DNA from: Marinilabiliaceae bacterium
GTDB lineage: Bacteria; Bacteroidota; Bacteroidia; Bacteroidales; Marinilabiliaceae
Direction: 5' to 3'
DNA length: 64,000 bases
Assembly (NCBI GenBank): GCA_016933045.1
Contig: JAFGBR010000050.1
Location: 248,001 to 312,000, forward strand
Below the pieces are notes generated by a model that worked only from the letters and a program-made list of their open reading frames with translations, was not told where the DNA came from and ran no database searches. Of this stretch, positions 57,030-64,000 are shown piece by piece. The translations under genes and the position numbers were made by a program. Each line of letters opens with the position of its first letter. The stretch's first letter is position 1.

Positions 57030-58391
57030 TTACTTTTTATCGAATAACTTATTAAACTCATCCCTGCTTATTTCTTTCTCTTCAAGCTTAATAGCCTCTT
57101 TAATAAAATCTATTACTTTATCATTCATTGCATGCTCTACATAATGACGACGCTGTTCTTCGTTGTTAAGCATATCCTTTGCATAGCTTTCTAAATAATC
57201 TTCAGGAATATGACTTAATCCATATTGCATAAACTGAATTCTTGCCGATTTTTTGGCATTATTCAAAATATCTTCCTGCTCAAGCTTAACTTCGTTTTCA
57301 GTAATAATTTTGCTGCGAATTAATTGCCATCTAATATCTTCCAAAAACTTTGGAAATTCACTTTCAATTTGTTCTTCAGTCATATTCTCATTTGCCTTAT
57401 TAGTGGCTTTAACCCATCTTTTCAGGAAATCTTCGGGCAAATCAAATTTAATTTTATCAATTAATCTTTCACGAATATCTAACTGAAAACGATAATCAGA
57501 CTCTAATAATAATGAGTTTTCCAAATCACTTTTTATTTTACCAATAAATTCCTCTTCTGAGTTGATAACACCTTCGCCATAAACCTGGTTAAACAAATCT
57601 TGGTTTAATTCTGCAGGCACATATTCTGTAATTTCTGAAATAGTAAACCTAAACTTTCCACTAATATTTACAGCCTCTTCTTTTGATACCTTCAAAATAT
57701 ATGAAATTTCTGTATCATTTGGAAATGCAACTTTTGGTTCAAAAATTATTTGAGAATTCACTTCTGCTCCCAAAAGTTTTGCACTTTCTGACTCATCTTT
57801 TATTACCGACATTGAAATTACAGAATCAACAGCCTCAATGCCTCCCTCAACAACAACACCATTGTCATCAACCTGAATGAATGTTCCCTTAATCATTGAC
57901 TTCTCAGTAACTTTATCGATTTTTTCATTCTTACCAAATCGTCCAATTACTGAATTTTTTTGCTGATCGAGCATCTCATCACTTATTTTTACTTTATAAT
58001 AAGGTGCTTTATCTTTTTTTGTCAATTTAACTTCAAATTCGGGTGAAACAGCAACATCAAACGAAAACTCAAATGAATCTTGAGTATCAAAGTCAATTTG
58101 AGTTTGTTTATCTGATGGTAGTGGCTCTCCTAATAACTCTAATTTATTTTCAGTTATATAGTTTGAAAGGTTTTCCGAAACCAGCTTGTTTATTTCATCT
58201 ACTAACGCAGCTTTGCCATACATCTTTTTTATAAGGCCGGCCGGCACTTTTCCGGGACGAAAACCTGGCATTGAAGCTTTTTTACGATAATTGCTTAAAA
58301 CATCATTTACCTTAGGCTCATAATCAGCCTTTTCTACTAACATTGTAATGACTGCATTTAACTCGTCGATGTTTTGTTTTGAGATATTCAT
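57030..58391 (-). CDS. tig: Trigger factor chaperone
   Basis: A 453-residue trigger factor. The N-terminal ribosome-binding domain ends in the MPGFRPGKVPAGLIKKMYGK signature; the middle region is the PPIase-like domain, here divergent in sequence (about 150-250); and the C-terminal arms are helical with charged residues. It binds nascent chains at the ribosome exit tunnel. The PPIase active-site residues are not conserved enough for me to predict isomerase activity. First gene of tig-clpP-clpX. Confidence 0.94.
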   Translation of the reverse strand: MNISKQNIDELNAVITMLVEKADYEPKVNDVLSNYRKKASMPGFRPGKVPAGLIKKMYGKAALVDEINKLVSENLSNYITENKLELLGEPLPSDKQTQIDFDTQDSFEFSFDVAVSPEFEVKLTKKDKAPYYKVKISDEMLDQQKNSVIGRFGKNEKIDKVTEKSMIKGTFIQVDDNGVVVEGGIEAVDSVISMSVIKDESESAKLLGAEVNSQIIFEPKVAFPNDTEISYILKVSKEEAVNISGKFRFTISEITEYVPAELNQDLFNQVYGEGVINSEEEFIGKIKSDLENSLLLESDYRFQLDIRERLIDKIKFDLPEDFLKRWVKATNKANENMTEEQIESEFPKFLEDIRWQLIRSKIITENEVKLEQEDILNNAKKSARIQFMQYGLSHIPEDYLESYAKDMLNNEEQRRHYVEHAMNDKVIDFIKEAIKLEEKEISRDEFNKLFDKK

Positions 58392-58500
58392 CTGCGTAGA
58401 AGTATTATTAAGTTATCTAAATTCCGATTATTGTTTTCTCTCAAATATCAATGAGCGAAGTATTTAATTAACAATTTTTCACACAAAAATGCCCTATTGC

Positions 58501-58538
58501 AAAAAACGCCCTTTTATCTTTATCTGATAAAAAAGGCG
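58501..58538 (-). terminator. Terminator of tRNA-Leu
   Basis: CGCCTTTTTTATC and GATAAAAGGGCG pair with one bulge, then TTTTTT. It lies 12 nt after the tRNA 3' end. Confidence 0.8.
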
Positions 58539-58549
58539 ATTTTTACTAG

Positions 58550-58631
58550 TGCGGATGAAGGGACTCGAACCCCCACGCCTCACGGCACTAGATCCTAAGT
58601 CTAGCGCGGCTACCAATTACGCCACATCCGC
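58550..58631 (-). tRNA. tRNA-Leu (anticodon TAG)
   Basis: Read leftward, acceptor arms GCGGATG and CATCCGC pair over 7 bp, with discriminator A. The anticodon stem CTAGA/TCTAG encloses a CTTAGGA loop, so the anticodon is TAG (codon CTA and, by wobble, other CTN leucine codons). The T arm GGGGGTTCGAGTCCC and a long variable arm (TGCCGTGAGGCG region) are typical of a class II tRNA-Leu. No CCA is encoded. A full promoter precedes and a terminator follows. Confidence 0.95.
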
Positions 58632-58651
58632 GTTTTGCTTTTTGAGCGGTG

Positions 58652-58684
58652 CAAAGATAGCATCTTTTTATATGATTGTACAAA
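58652..58684 (-). promoter_or_regulatory. Promoter of tRNA-Leu
   Basis: Read leftward: TTTG (58681-58684), 21 nt, TATCTTTG (58652-58659). Both elements match the consensus; the mature tRNA begins about 20 nt downstream. Confidence 0.68.
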
Positions 58685-58704
58685 CATATTTGAAAAAAAA
58701 TCAA

Positions 58705-59472
58705 TTATTTTTTCATTGTTGAAAAATCACGACGTTTTAACTCAAAATCTGATCCCAAATATAACCTTCTAACTTCAGGGTCAGCAGCTAATTCATCGGC
58801 CGATCCGGCCTTCAATATATCTCCCGAAAAAAGTAAGTAAGCCCTATCGGTTATTGATAAAGTTTCATGTACATTATGATCGGTTATTAAAATGCCAATA
58901 TTCTTATCTTTTAGTTTATATACTATCTCCTGAATATCTCTCACTGCAATGGGATCAACTCCCGCAAAAGGCTCATCCAATAAAATAAATTTTGGATTTA
59001 TGGCCAATGCCCTGGCAATCTCTGTACGTCTACGCTCTCCTCCCGACAACTGGATACCCAAACTTTTTCTTATATGTAGTAACCCAAATTCATTTAATAA
59101 TGACTCAAGCTTATCTTTTTGCTCACTCTTCGATAGTTTGGTCATCTCCAAAACAGCTCTGATATTATCTTCAACACTTAACTTTCGAAAAACACTCGCC
59201 TCTTGTGCCAAATATCCAATTCCCTTTTGTGCCCTCCGGTAAACCGGATCTTCTGTAATATCATCATCATTTAAAAATATTCGACCATCATTAGGTTTTA
59301 TCAACCCAACAATCATATAAAAAGTTGTAGTTTTACCGGCACCATTAGGCCCCAAAAGTCCAACAATTTCTCCTTGCTTTACTTCAACAGAGGCTCCTTT
59401 CACAACAGTACGCTTTTTATAGCGCTTAACAAGTTGTTTGGTATGTAATAATAGAGGAGTTGTATCACTCAT
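58705..59472 (-). CDS. lptB: LPS export ABC transporter ATPase LptB
   Basis: A 255-residue ABC ATPase of the LptB kind. Walker [19 protein letters not shown]-loop [19 protein letters not shown], signature [15 protein letters not shown], Walker [17 protein letters not shown] and the H-loop [12 protein letters not shown]. The [10 protein letters not shown] wording and the [10 protein letters not shown] segment are typical for LptB. With LptFG it drives LPS out of the inner membrane. It follows tatC by 14 nt. Confidence 0.96.
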   Translation of the reverse strand: MSDTTPLLLHTKQLVKRYKKRTVVKGASVEVKQGEIVGLLGPNGAGKTTTFYMIVGLIKPNDGRIFLNDDDITEDPVYRRAQKGIGYLAQEASVFRKLSVEDNIRAVLEMTKLSKSEQKDKLESLLNEFGLLHIRKSLGIQLSGGERRRTEIARALAINPKFILLDEPFAGVDPIAVRDIQEIVYKLKDKNIGILITDHNVHETLSITDRAYLLFSGDILKAGSADELAADPEVRRLYLGSDFELKRRDFSTMKK

Positions 59473-59486
59473 GGCACAAAATTATT

Positions 59487-60290
59487 TTACAAATTTTTGT
59501 TTCGTTTTTTTTCCAATCGTTTTGCAATAATAACACTTGCTTCGTAAAGTAACAGCATTGGAACACTTATTAACAATTGACTAAAAACATCGGGTGGTGT
59601 AATAATTGCAGCAAGTGTAATAACAGCAACTATTGCATGCCGTCGATATTTCTTTAAAAAACCTGATGAAACAATACCCAATTTTGCCAAAAAAAAGATA
59701 AAAACAGGTAGTTCAAATAAAACCCCCGATGAAAATACAATTGATGATATTGTTGAAATATACGACGAAATGGTTATTTCATTGGCAACCTCGGGACTTA
59801 CCTGGTAATTACTTAAAAAACTAATTGATAATGGTGATATTATATAATACCCAAAAATAATTCCAACAAAAAACAATACAGATACTACTATTATTGCACC
59901 TCGCGAATAACGTGCCTCCTTCTCATACAATGCTGGCTGTATAAACCTCCATATCTCCCAAAAAAAATAAGGAAACCCTATAATTACACCCGCAATAAAC
60001 GAAACCCAAAGATGGGTCATAAATTGCCCCGACATTGCAATATTTTTTATTACTATTGCTTGCTGATTAATACATAAAGACGGAATTTGAATCCAATCAG
60101 CTAATTGACAAAGCTTTACATTTGTCCAAAAATCAGGCCTGCCGGGTGCAAATATTATAGTATCAAAAACGACCTCTTTATACAAGAATGCAATTACTGA
60201 AAAACCAGCAACCGCAATAAAACCCCTAATTAAGTGCCAACGAAGAGCTTCGAGGTGTTGTAAAAAAGACATCTCTTTTTTTCCCGACAT
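59487..60290 (-). CDS. tatC: Sec-independent protein translocase TatC
   Basis: A 267-residue TatC with six membrane segments. The N-terminal EMSFLQHLEALRWHLIRG holds the conserved LxELRxR-like motif for twin-arginine signal binding (here HLEALRWHL); the FWEIWRFIQPALYEKEARY segment after helix 2-3 and the late ALAIITPPDVFSQLL-like segment (AAIITPPDVFSQL) are typical. It exports folded proteins through the inner membrane with TatA, which is not in the window. It shares a unit with lptB. Confidence 0.96.
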   Translation of the reverse strand: MSGKKEMSFLQHLEALRWHLIRGFIAVAGFSVIAFLYKEVVFDTIIFAPGRPDFWTNVKLCQLADWIQIPSLCINQQAIVIKNIAMSGQFMTHLWVSFIAGVIIGFPYFFWEIWRFIQPALYEKEARYSRGAIIVVSVLFFVGIIFGYYIISPLSISFLSNYQVSPEVANEITISSYISTISSIVFSSGVLFELPVFIFFLAKLGIVSSGFLKKYRRHAIVAVITLAAIITPPDVFSQLLISVPMLLLYEASVIIAKRLEKKRNKNL

Positions 60291-60801
60291 AAAATTAAAA
60301 ATAAAATACGACCGAAAGTTAAAAAGAAAATCGACAATTTTTTATCCAACTTCATCATTCAAAAACTATTATCTCAAATAAACACAATTCTAATACACAA
60401 GTATTTGATCTATTGATGATTAAATTAACAAAACCCAATAACCCAGATTCTTTTCTAAAATAAGATACTAATCTAAAAAGACAATTAAAATGTTAAAAAA
60501 ACAAAAAAAAACAAACACAAAATGAACACAAAATTAACCATAGAAATAGCATAAAACCTAACGTTAGAACATAATCTTCGATTAGTCGAACAAACTAAGA
60601 TAAAAACATTTACCTATTGGTAAAACTATATTTATTTTTTAACTTCATATAAGAATTGCTTAACAAGGGAAAAGCATTACTACTAAAAGTGTTGTATAAT
60701 ATAATTCATTATTAACCTTTAATTTGCAAACCCTCATTAATAATTTAATGAGTCCATAAATTTGTGATTGAGTTTAAGAATAGTGATAGTGAGTACTTGG
60801 T
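60291..60801. other. Divergent intergenic region between tatC and recQ
   Basis: 511 nt of low-complexity, very AT-rich sequence with no supported gene. It contains a 6-nt arm palindrome CATTAA TAAT TTAATG at 60735-60750 just before the recQ promoter element, which might be an operator. Nothing else stands out. Confidence 0.55.
60757..60764 (+). promoter_or_regulatory. Promoter -7 element of recQ
   Basis: TAAATTTG, a full TAnnTTTG match, about 38 nt before the ATG. The nearest TTTG lies 30 nt upstream, too far for the usual spacing. Confidence 0.42.
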
Positions 60802-62979
60802 ATGTTTGAGAATATTGATTTAGGAGAGAGTTTAAAACGTCATTTTGGTTTTGATACATTTAAAGGTAATCAGGAAGCCATTATTAAAAATGTATTAAAT
60901 GGCAATGACACTTTTGTTTTAATGCCAACCGGTGGGGGTAAATCATTGTGTTACCAACTTCCGGCATTAATAATGCCCGGAACAGCAATAATTATTTCAC
61001 CCTTAATAGCTTTAATGAAGAACCAAGTGGATGCCATGCGAAACTTTAGTGAAGAGGATGGTGTAGCTCATTTTTTAAACAGTTCATTAACCAAAACTGC
61101 AATTAGTCTTGTTAAAGAAGATGTTATTTCCGGGAAAACAAAACTACTTTATGTAGCACCCGAATCTCTTACAAAAGAAGAAAACATTAACTTTTTAAAC
61201 CAAATTACAATATCGTTTTATGCTATTGATGAAGCGCATTGTATTTCGGAATGGGGACATGATTTCCGCCCCGAATACCGAAGAATAAGACCCATTATTA
61301 ATGAAATTGGCCTAGCTCCGGTTATTGCTCTTACTGCAACTGCAACACCTAAAGTACAGCACGATATTCAAAAAAATCTTGGCATGCTAAATGCCACTAT
61401 TTATAAATCATCATTTAACAGGCCAAACTTATTTTACGATGTACGTCCAAAAACATCTGCCACTAAAGAAATAATTAAAATATTAAAAAATTACGAGGGA
61501 AAATCGGCTATCATTTACTGCTTAAGCCGTAAAAAAGTCGAAGAACTTGCAGAAACACTTGTTGTAAACGGTATAAAAGCTATTCCATATCATGCTGGCA
61601 TGGATGCTAATGCAAGAGCTCAAAACCAAGACAAATTCTTAATGGAGGACGCCGATGTTGTTGTTGCAACTATTGCATTTGGAATGGGCATTGACAAACC
61701 CGATGTAAGATTGGTAATTCATTACGATATACCTAAAAGCCTCGAAGGATACTACCAGGAAACAGGCAGAGCCGGACGTGACGGAGGAGAGGGTCGATGC
61801 ATTGCATTTTACAGTTATAAAGATATTGTTAAGCTCGAAAAATTTATGCAGGGAAAACCCCTTGCCGAGCAGGAAATTGGAAAACAATTATTATTAGAAA
61901 CTGTTGCATATGCCGAATCATCAATTTGTCGCCGCAAATTATTATTACACTATTTTGGCGAAAATTACACTACTGAAAATTGTGAAAACTGCGATAATTG
62001 TGTACATCCCAAAGAACAGTTTGAAGGTCAGAATTCAGTAGAAAAATTACTAAAAATTATTATTGAGGTTAAAGAAAAATTTAAATCGGATCATATTGTA
62101 AATATTTTATGCGGCACTGTTAATACTGCAATTAAATCATATAAACATAACGAATTAGAACTTTTTGGTTGTGGCGATGACGAAGATGAAAAATATTGGA
62201 ATGCTGTAATCCGCCAATCGTTAGTTGCCGGATACCTTTCGAAAGACATTGAAAATTACGGTATTCTTAAAATAACTGAAGCAGGTCAGCAATTTTTAAT
62301 ACATCCTGAATCGTTTATGATAACAAAAGACCATGACTACGATAATGCTGAAGATGAATTAACAGCTGGAGGAACTGCCGCTGTAGATCCTGTACTTTTT
62401 TCAATGCTAAAAGATCTGCGAAAAAAAGTTGCTCATAAAAAAGAATTACCTCCATTTGTTATTTTTCAGGATCCTTCACTTGAAGCAATGGCAACCTATT
62501 ACCCTGTTAACATCGACGAACTCCAAAATATTCCAGGTGTAGGTTCTGGTAAAGCAAAACGTTTTGGAAAAGAATTCATTGACATTATTAAACGTCATGT
62601 CGAAGAAAACGAAATTGACCGTCCTATGGACATGGTGGTAAAAACAGTTGCCAACAAATCAAAAAATAAAATTGCTATTATTCAGGGAATTGATCGCAAA
62701 ATCCCACTCGACGACTTAGCTAATTCCAAAGGACTATCGATGGATGAATTGCTTAAAGAAGTAGAGTCGATAGTTTATTCAGGAACAAAAGTTAATATCG
62801 ATTACCACATTGATGAAGTAATGGACGAAGATCACCGCGATGATATTTTTTATTATTTCAAAGAAGAAGCTGAAAGTGACGACATTAACGCTGCTCTTGA
62901 AGAATTAGGTGAAGATGAATATAGCGAAGAAGAGATAAGAATGATTAGAATAAAATTTATCTCAGAAGTTGGAAACTAA
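60802..62979 (+). CDS. recQ: ATP-dependent DNA helicase RecQ
   Basis: A 725-residue RecQ. Helicase motifs: LMPTGGGKSLCYQLPAL (I), AIDEAHCISEWGHDFRPEYR (II and aromatic loop), ALTATATPKV (III), VVATIAFGMGIDKPDVRLVIH (V) and GYYQETGRAGRDG (VI). The zinc site (CRRKLLLHYFGE ... NCENCDNC) and winged-helix RQC follow, then an HRDC domain (about 530-605, IPGVGSGKAKRFGKEFI) and an extra acidic C-terminal helical domain (about 625-725), as seen in Bacteroidota RecQ. It unwinds DNA in recombination and fork repair. Ends 13 nt before a converging gene. Confidence 0.97.
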   Translation: MFENIDLGESLKRHFGFDTFKGNQEAIIKNVLNGNDTFVLMPTGGGKSLCYQLPALIMPGTAIIISPLIALMKNQVDAMRNFSEEDGVAHFLNSSLTKTAISLVKEDVISGKTKLLYVAPESLTKEENINFLNQITISFYAIDEAHCISEWGHDFRPEYRRIRPIINEIGLAPVIALTATATPKVQHDIQKNLGMLNATIYKSSFNRPNLFYDVRPKTSATKEIIKILKNYEGKSAIIYCLSRKKVEELAETLVVNGIKAIPYHAGMDANARAQNQDKFLMEDADVVVATIAFGMGIDKPDVRLVIHYDIPKSLEGYYQETGRAGRDGGEGRCIAFYSYKDIVKLEKFMQGKPLAEQEIGKQLLLETVAYAESSICRRKLLLHYFGENYTTENCENCDNCVHPKEQFEGQNSVEKLLKIIIEVKEKFKSDHIVNILCGTVNTAIKSYKHNELELFGCGDDEDEKYWNAVIRQSLVAGYLSKDIENYGILKITEAGQQFLIHPESFMITKDHDYDNAEDELTAGGTAAVDPVLFSMLKDLRKKVAHKKELPPFVIFQDPSLEAMATYYPVNIDELQNIPGVGSGKAKRFGKEFIDIIKRHVEENEIDRPMDMVVKTVANKSKNKIAIIQGIDRKIPLDDLANSKGLSMDELLKEVESIVYSGTKVNIDYHIDEVMDEDHRDDIFYYFKEEAESDDINAALEELGEDEYSEEEIRMIRIKFISEVGN

Positions 62980-62992
62980 TTTTACTTCTGAC

Positions 62993-64000
62993 TTAAAAAG
63001 ACAAACGTATTTGAAAAGCCAGTTCTGTCTTATCATTTCCACTTATTTCATTAATTCCCGTTCCTATCGAACTCCTATTATTATAATGCCAGTTGGAAAT
63101 TCTAAAATATCCGGTAAAAATACGCGAAAACCGATACGATATATTTAAAAGTATACGCGAACCGTTGCCCGAAAAAGCAGGCACCGAAAATGCATACAAA
63201 ACATCCGGTTCATAAGCATATATTCGGCTGTTATAATCGTCAGTATCGAAATGACTATATCGAAAAGTTGTTTTTAAACACTTTGTTTTTGAAGTAAAAA
63301 CAATATCCTGATAAAAAAGCCAACCATAACTATTATCAGAAATTTCGGGAGAATAAATACTATGTTCAACTCTGGTAACCACATTCCAGCAGTTCGATAT
63401 ATTATAATTACTCTGAAAACGATACTGATGTTGATTAATTGATTGAACTCCTAATTTCAAAAATTCACTACTATTATTTTTCATAAATTGTTTCAATCTA
63501 TACCTAATCTGAATAGTTGATCTGCTACTCAAATCACGATCAACACTAACCATCGTTTCCGAACTAACAGAAAGCTTATCAACAAGATATTTTAACCAAT
63601 TATACCTAATAATAGAATGATACAACGATAGTGCTGTCTTTTCAAAAGGTTTCATATATAATCCAAAAACAACTCTTTCTTCTCCAGAATTATTTACCGA
63701 TGCTGACCTTACACATTGATAAGGTGCATAAAACCCATGATCGAAATAACGCATCTGAGCAGAAAACTTAAAACTAGAACGCGGCTCCCACATAAAACCC
63801 TGCAATAACGATTTATTTGAAAAATCATTTAATGCCAACTCACCAAACATAATTACATTTCCAACAATAGTCGAATAAGTTAACCATGTATTAATCAATG
63901 ACTCCCCCGAATAACTAAAATACTGATACATTTTTTTAGATGTTAATAACGAATTATTCAACCTGTAATGATAAAAGCCACCTTCGATATTAACTTGCTT
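62993..64000 (-). CDS. Outer-membrane barrel-like protein, C-terminal part (cut by window edge)
   Basis: The frame is open up to the window end: 13 more codons, reading KQVNIEGGFYHYR, precede the TTG at 63961, so the gene extends beyond the window. The 335 visible residues are rich in aromatic amino acids and alternate like beta strands, and the last residue is Phe after ELAFQIRLSF, as in outer-membrane barrels. The NWLKYLVDKLSV-type segment and the overall order (FGELAL..., then barrel strands) recall the C-terminal barrel of the Bacteroidota proteins that begin with ComEA-like helix-hairpin-helix repeats; this is an impression from pattern memory, and the N-terminus is not in view. A Bacteroidota porin-like protein is the other option. 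Confidence 0.6.
   Translation of the reverse strand, partial: KQVNIEGGFYHYRLNNSLLTSKKMYQYFSYSGESLINTWLTYSTIVGNVIMFGELALNDFSNKSLLQGFMWEPRSSFKFSAQMRYFDHGFYAPYQCVRSASVNNSGEERVVFGLYMKPFEKTALSLYHSIIRYNWLKYLVDKLSVSSETMVSVDRDLSSRSTIQIRYRLKQFMKNNSSEFLKLGVQSINQHQYRFQSNYNISNCWNVVTRVEHSIYSPEISDNSYGWLFYQDIVFTSKTKCLKTTFRYSHFDTDDYNSRIYAYEPDVLYAFSVPAFSGNGSRILLNISYRFSRIFTGYFRISNWHYNNRSSIGTGINEISGNDKTELAFQIRLSF

Noticed and set aside
1-64000. Mobile elements, prophage, CRISPR arrays, rRNA or a replication origin
   Set aside because: No transposase, integrase, phage gene, regularly spaced repeats, rRNA sequence or DnaA-box cluster was seen; the window looks like continuous core chromosome.

Overview
The window is a gene-dense stretch of an AT-rich chromosome from a member of the phylum Bacteroidota, most likely a Bacteroidales/Marinilabiliales-type organism. 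This rests on gene content: split methylmalonyl-CoA mutase, DUF4369/TlpA-type lipoproteins, an S16 with a long acidic tail, a purH-mreBCD-mrdA cluster and LPP20-like exported proteins. It also rests on promoters of the Bacteroidota form (TTTG, about 19-21 nt, TAnnTTTG), seen upstream of rpsP, the tRNA, trxA, prmC and others. I see no insertion sequence, prophage, CRISPR array or rRNA; one tRNA (Leu, anticodon TAG) is present. Most of the window is core chromosome. The less ordinary parts are the exported lipoproteins and a few untranslated leaders.

Left part (1-20.5 kb). A leftward block holds purH, mreB, mreC, mreD and the start of mrdA (cell elongation), preceded by greA and a HIT-family gene. 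A rightward run starts with three exported lipoproteins of redox folds whose usual redox residues are altered or absent, then cmk, ispH and pfkA. Leftward cls and ribD converge on it. After prmC come three leftward genes (HU-like/SPOR protein, GT2 glycosyltransferase, AcpH-like) and two overlapping LPG_synthase_TM-type membrane proteins.

Middle (20.5-41.4 kb). Rightward rsmA, mgtE, a MATE exporter with a hairpin leader, and a CPA2 antiporter. A leftward exported metallopeptidase and rpsP follow. Then dnaE (with a fused DnaQ-type exonuclease), trxA, a Kef-type transporter, a secreted beta protein, a small membrane protein behind a GC-rich leader, and the methylmalonyl-CoA mutase pair (propionate/succinate interconversion).

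Right part (41.4-64 kb). Leftward: a 40-residue lipoprotein with a methyltransferase; metH and metF (methionine cycle, B12-dependent like the mutase); a large TlpA-like protein; a LURP-one-like protein; an LPP20-like protein; recX; an aldehyde dehydrogenase; clpX, clpP and tig (protein quality control); tRNA-Leu; lptB and tatC (envelope). Rightward recQ follows, and the window ends inside a leftward outer-membrane barrel-like gene.

Rho-independent terminators (inverted repeat plus T-run) are clear at many unit ends. Start codons were corrected where family length, promoter position or a signal peptide argued against the longest frame.
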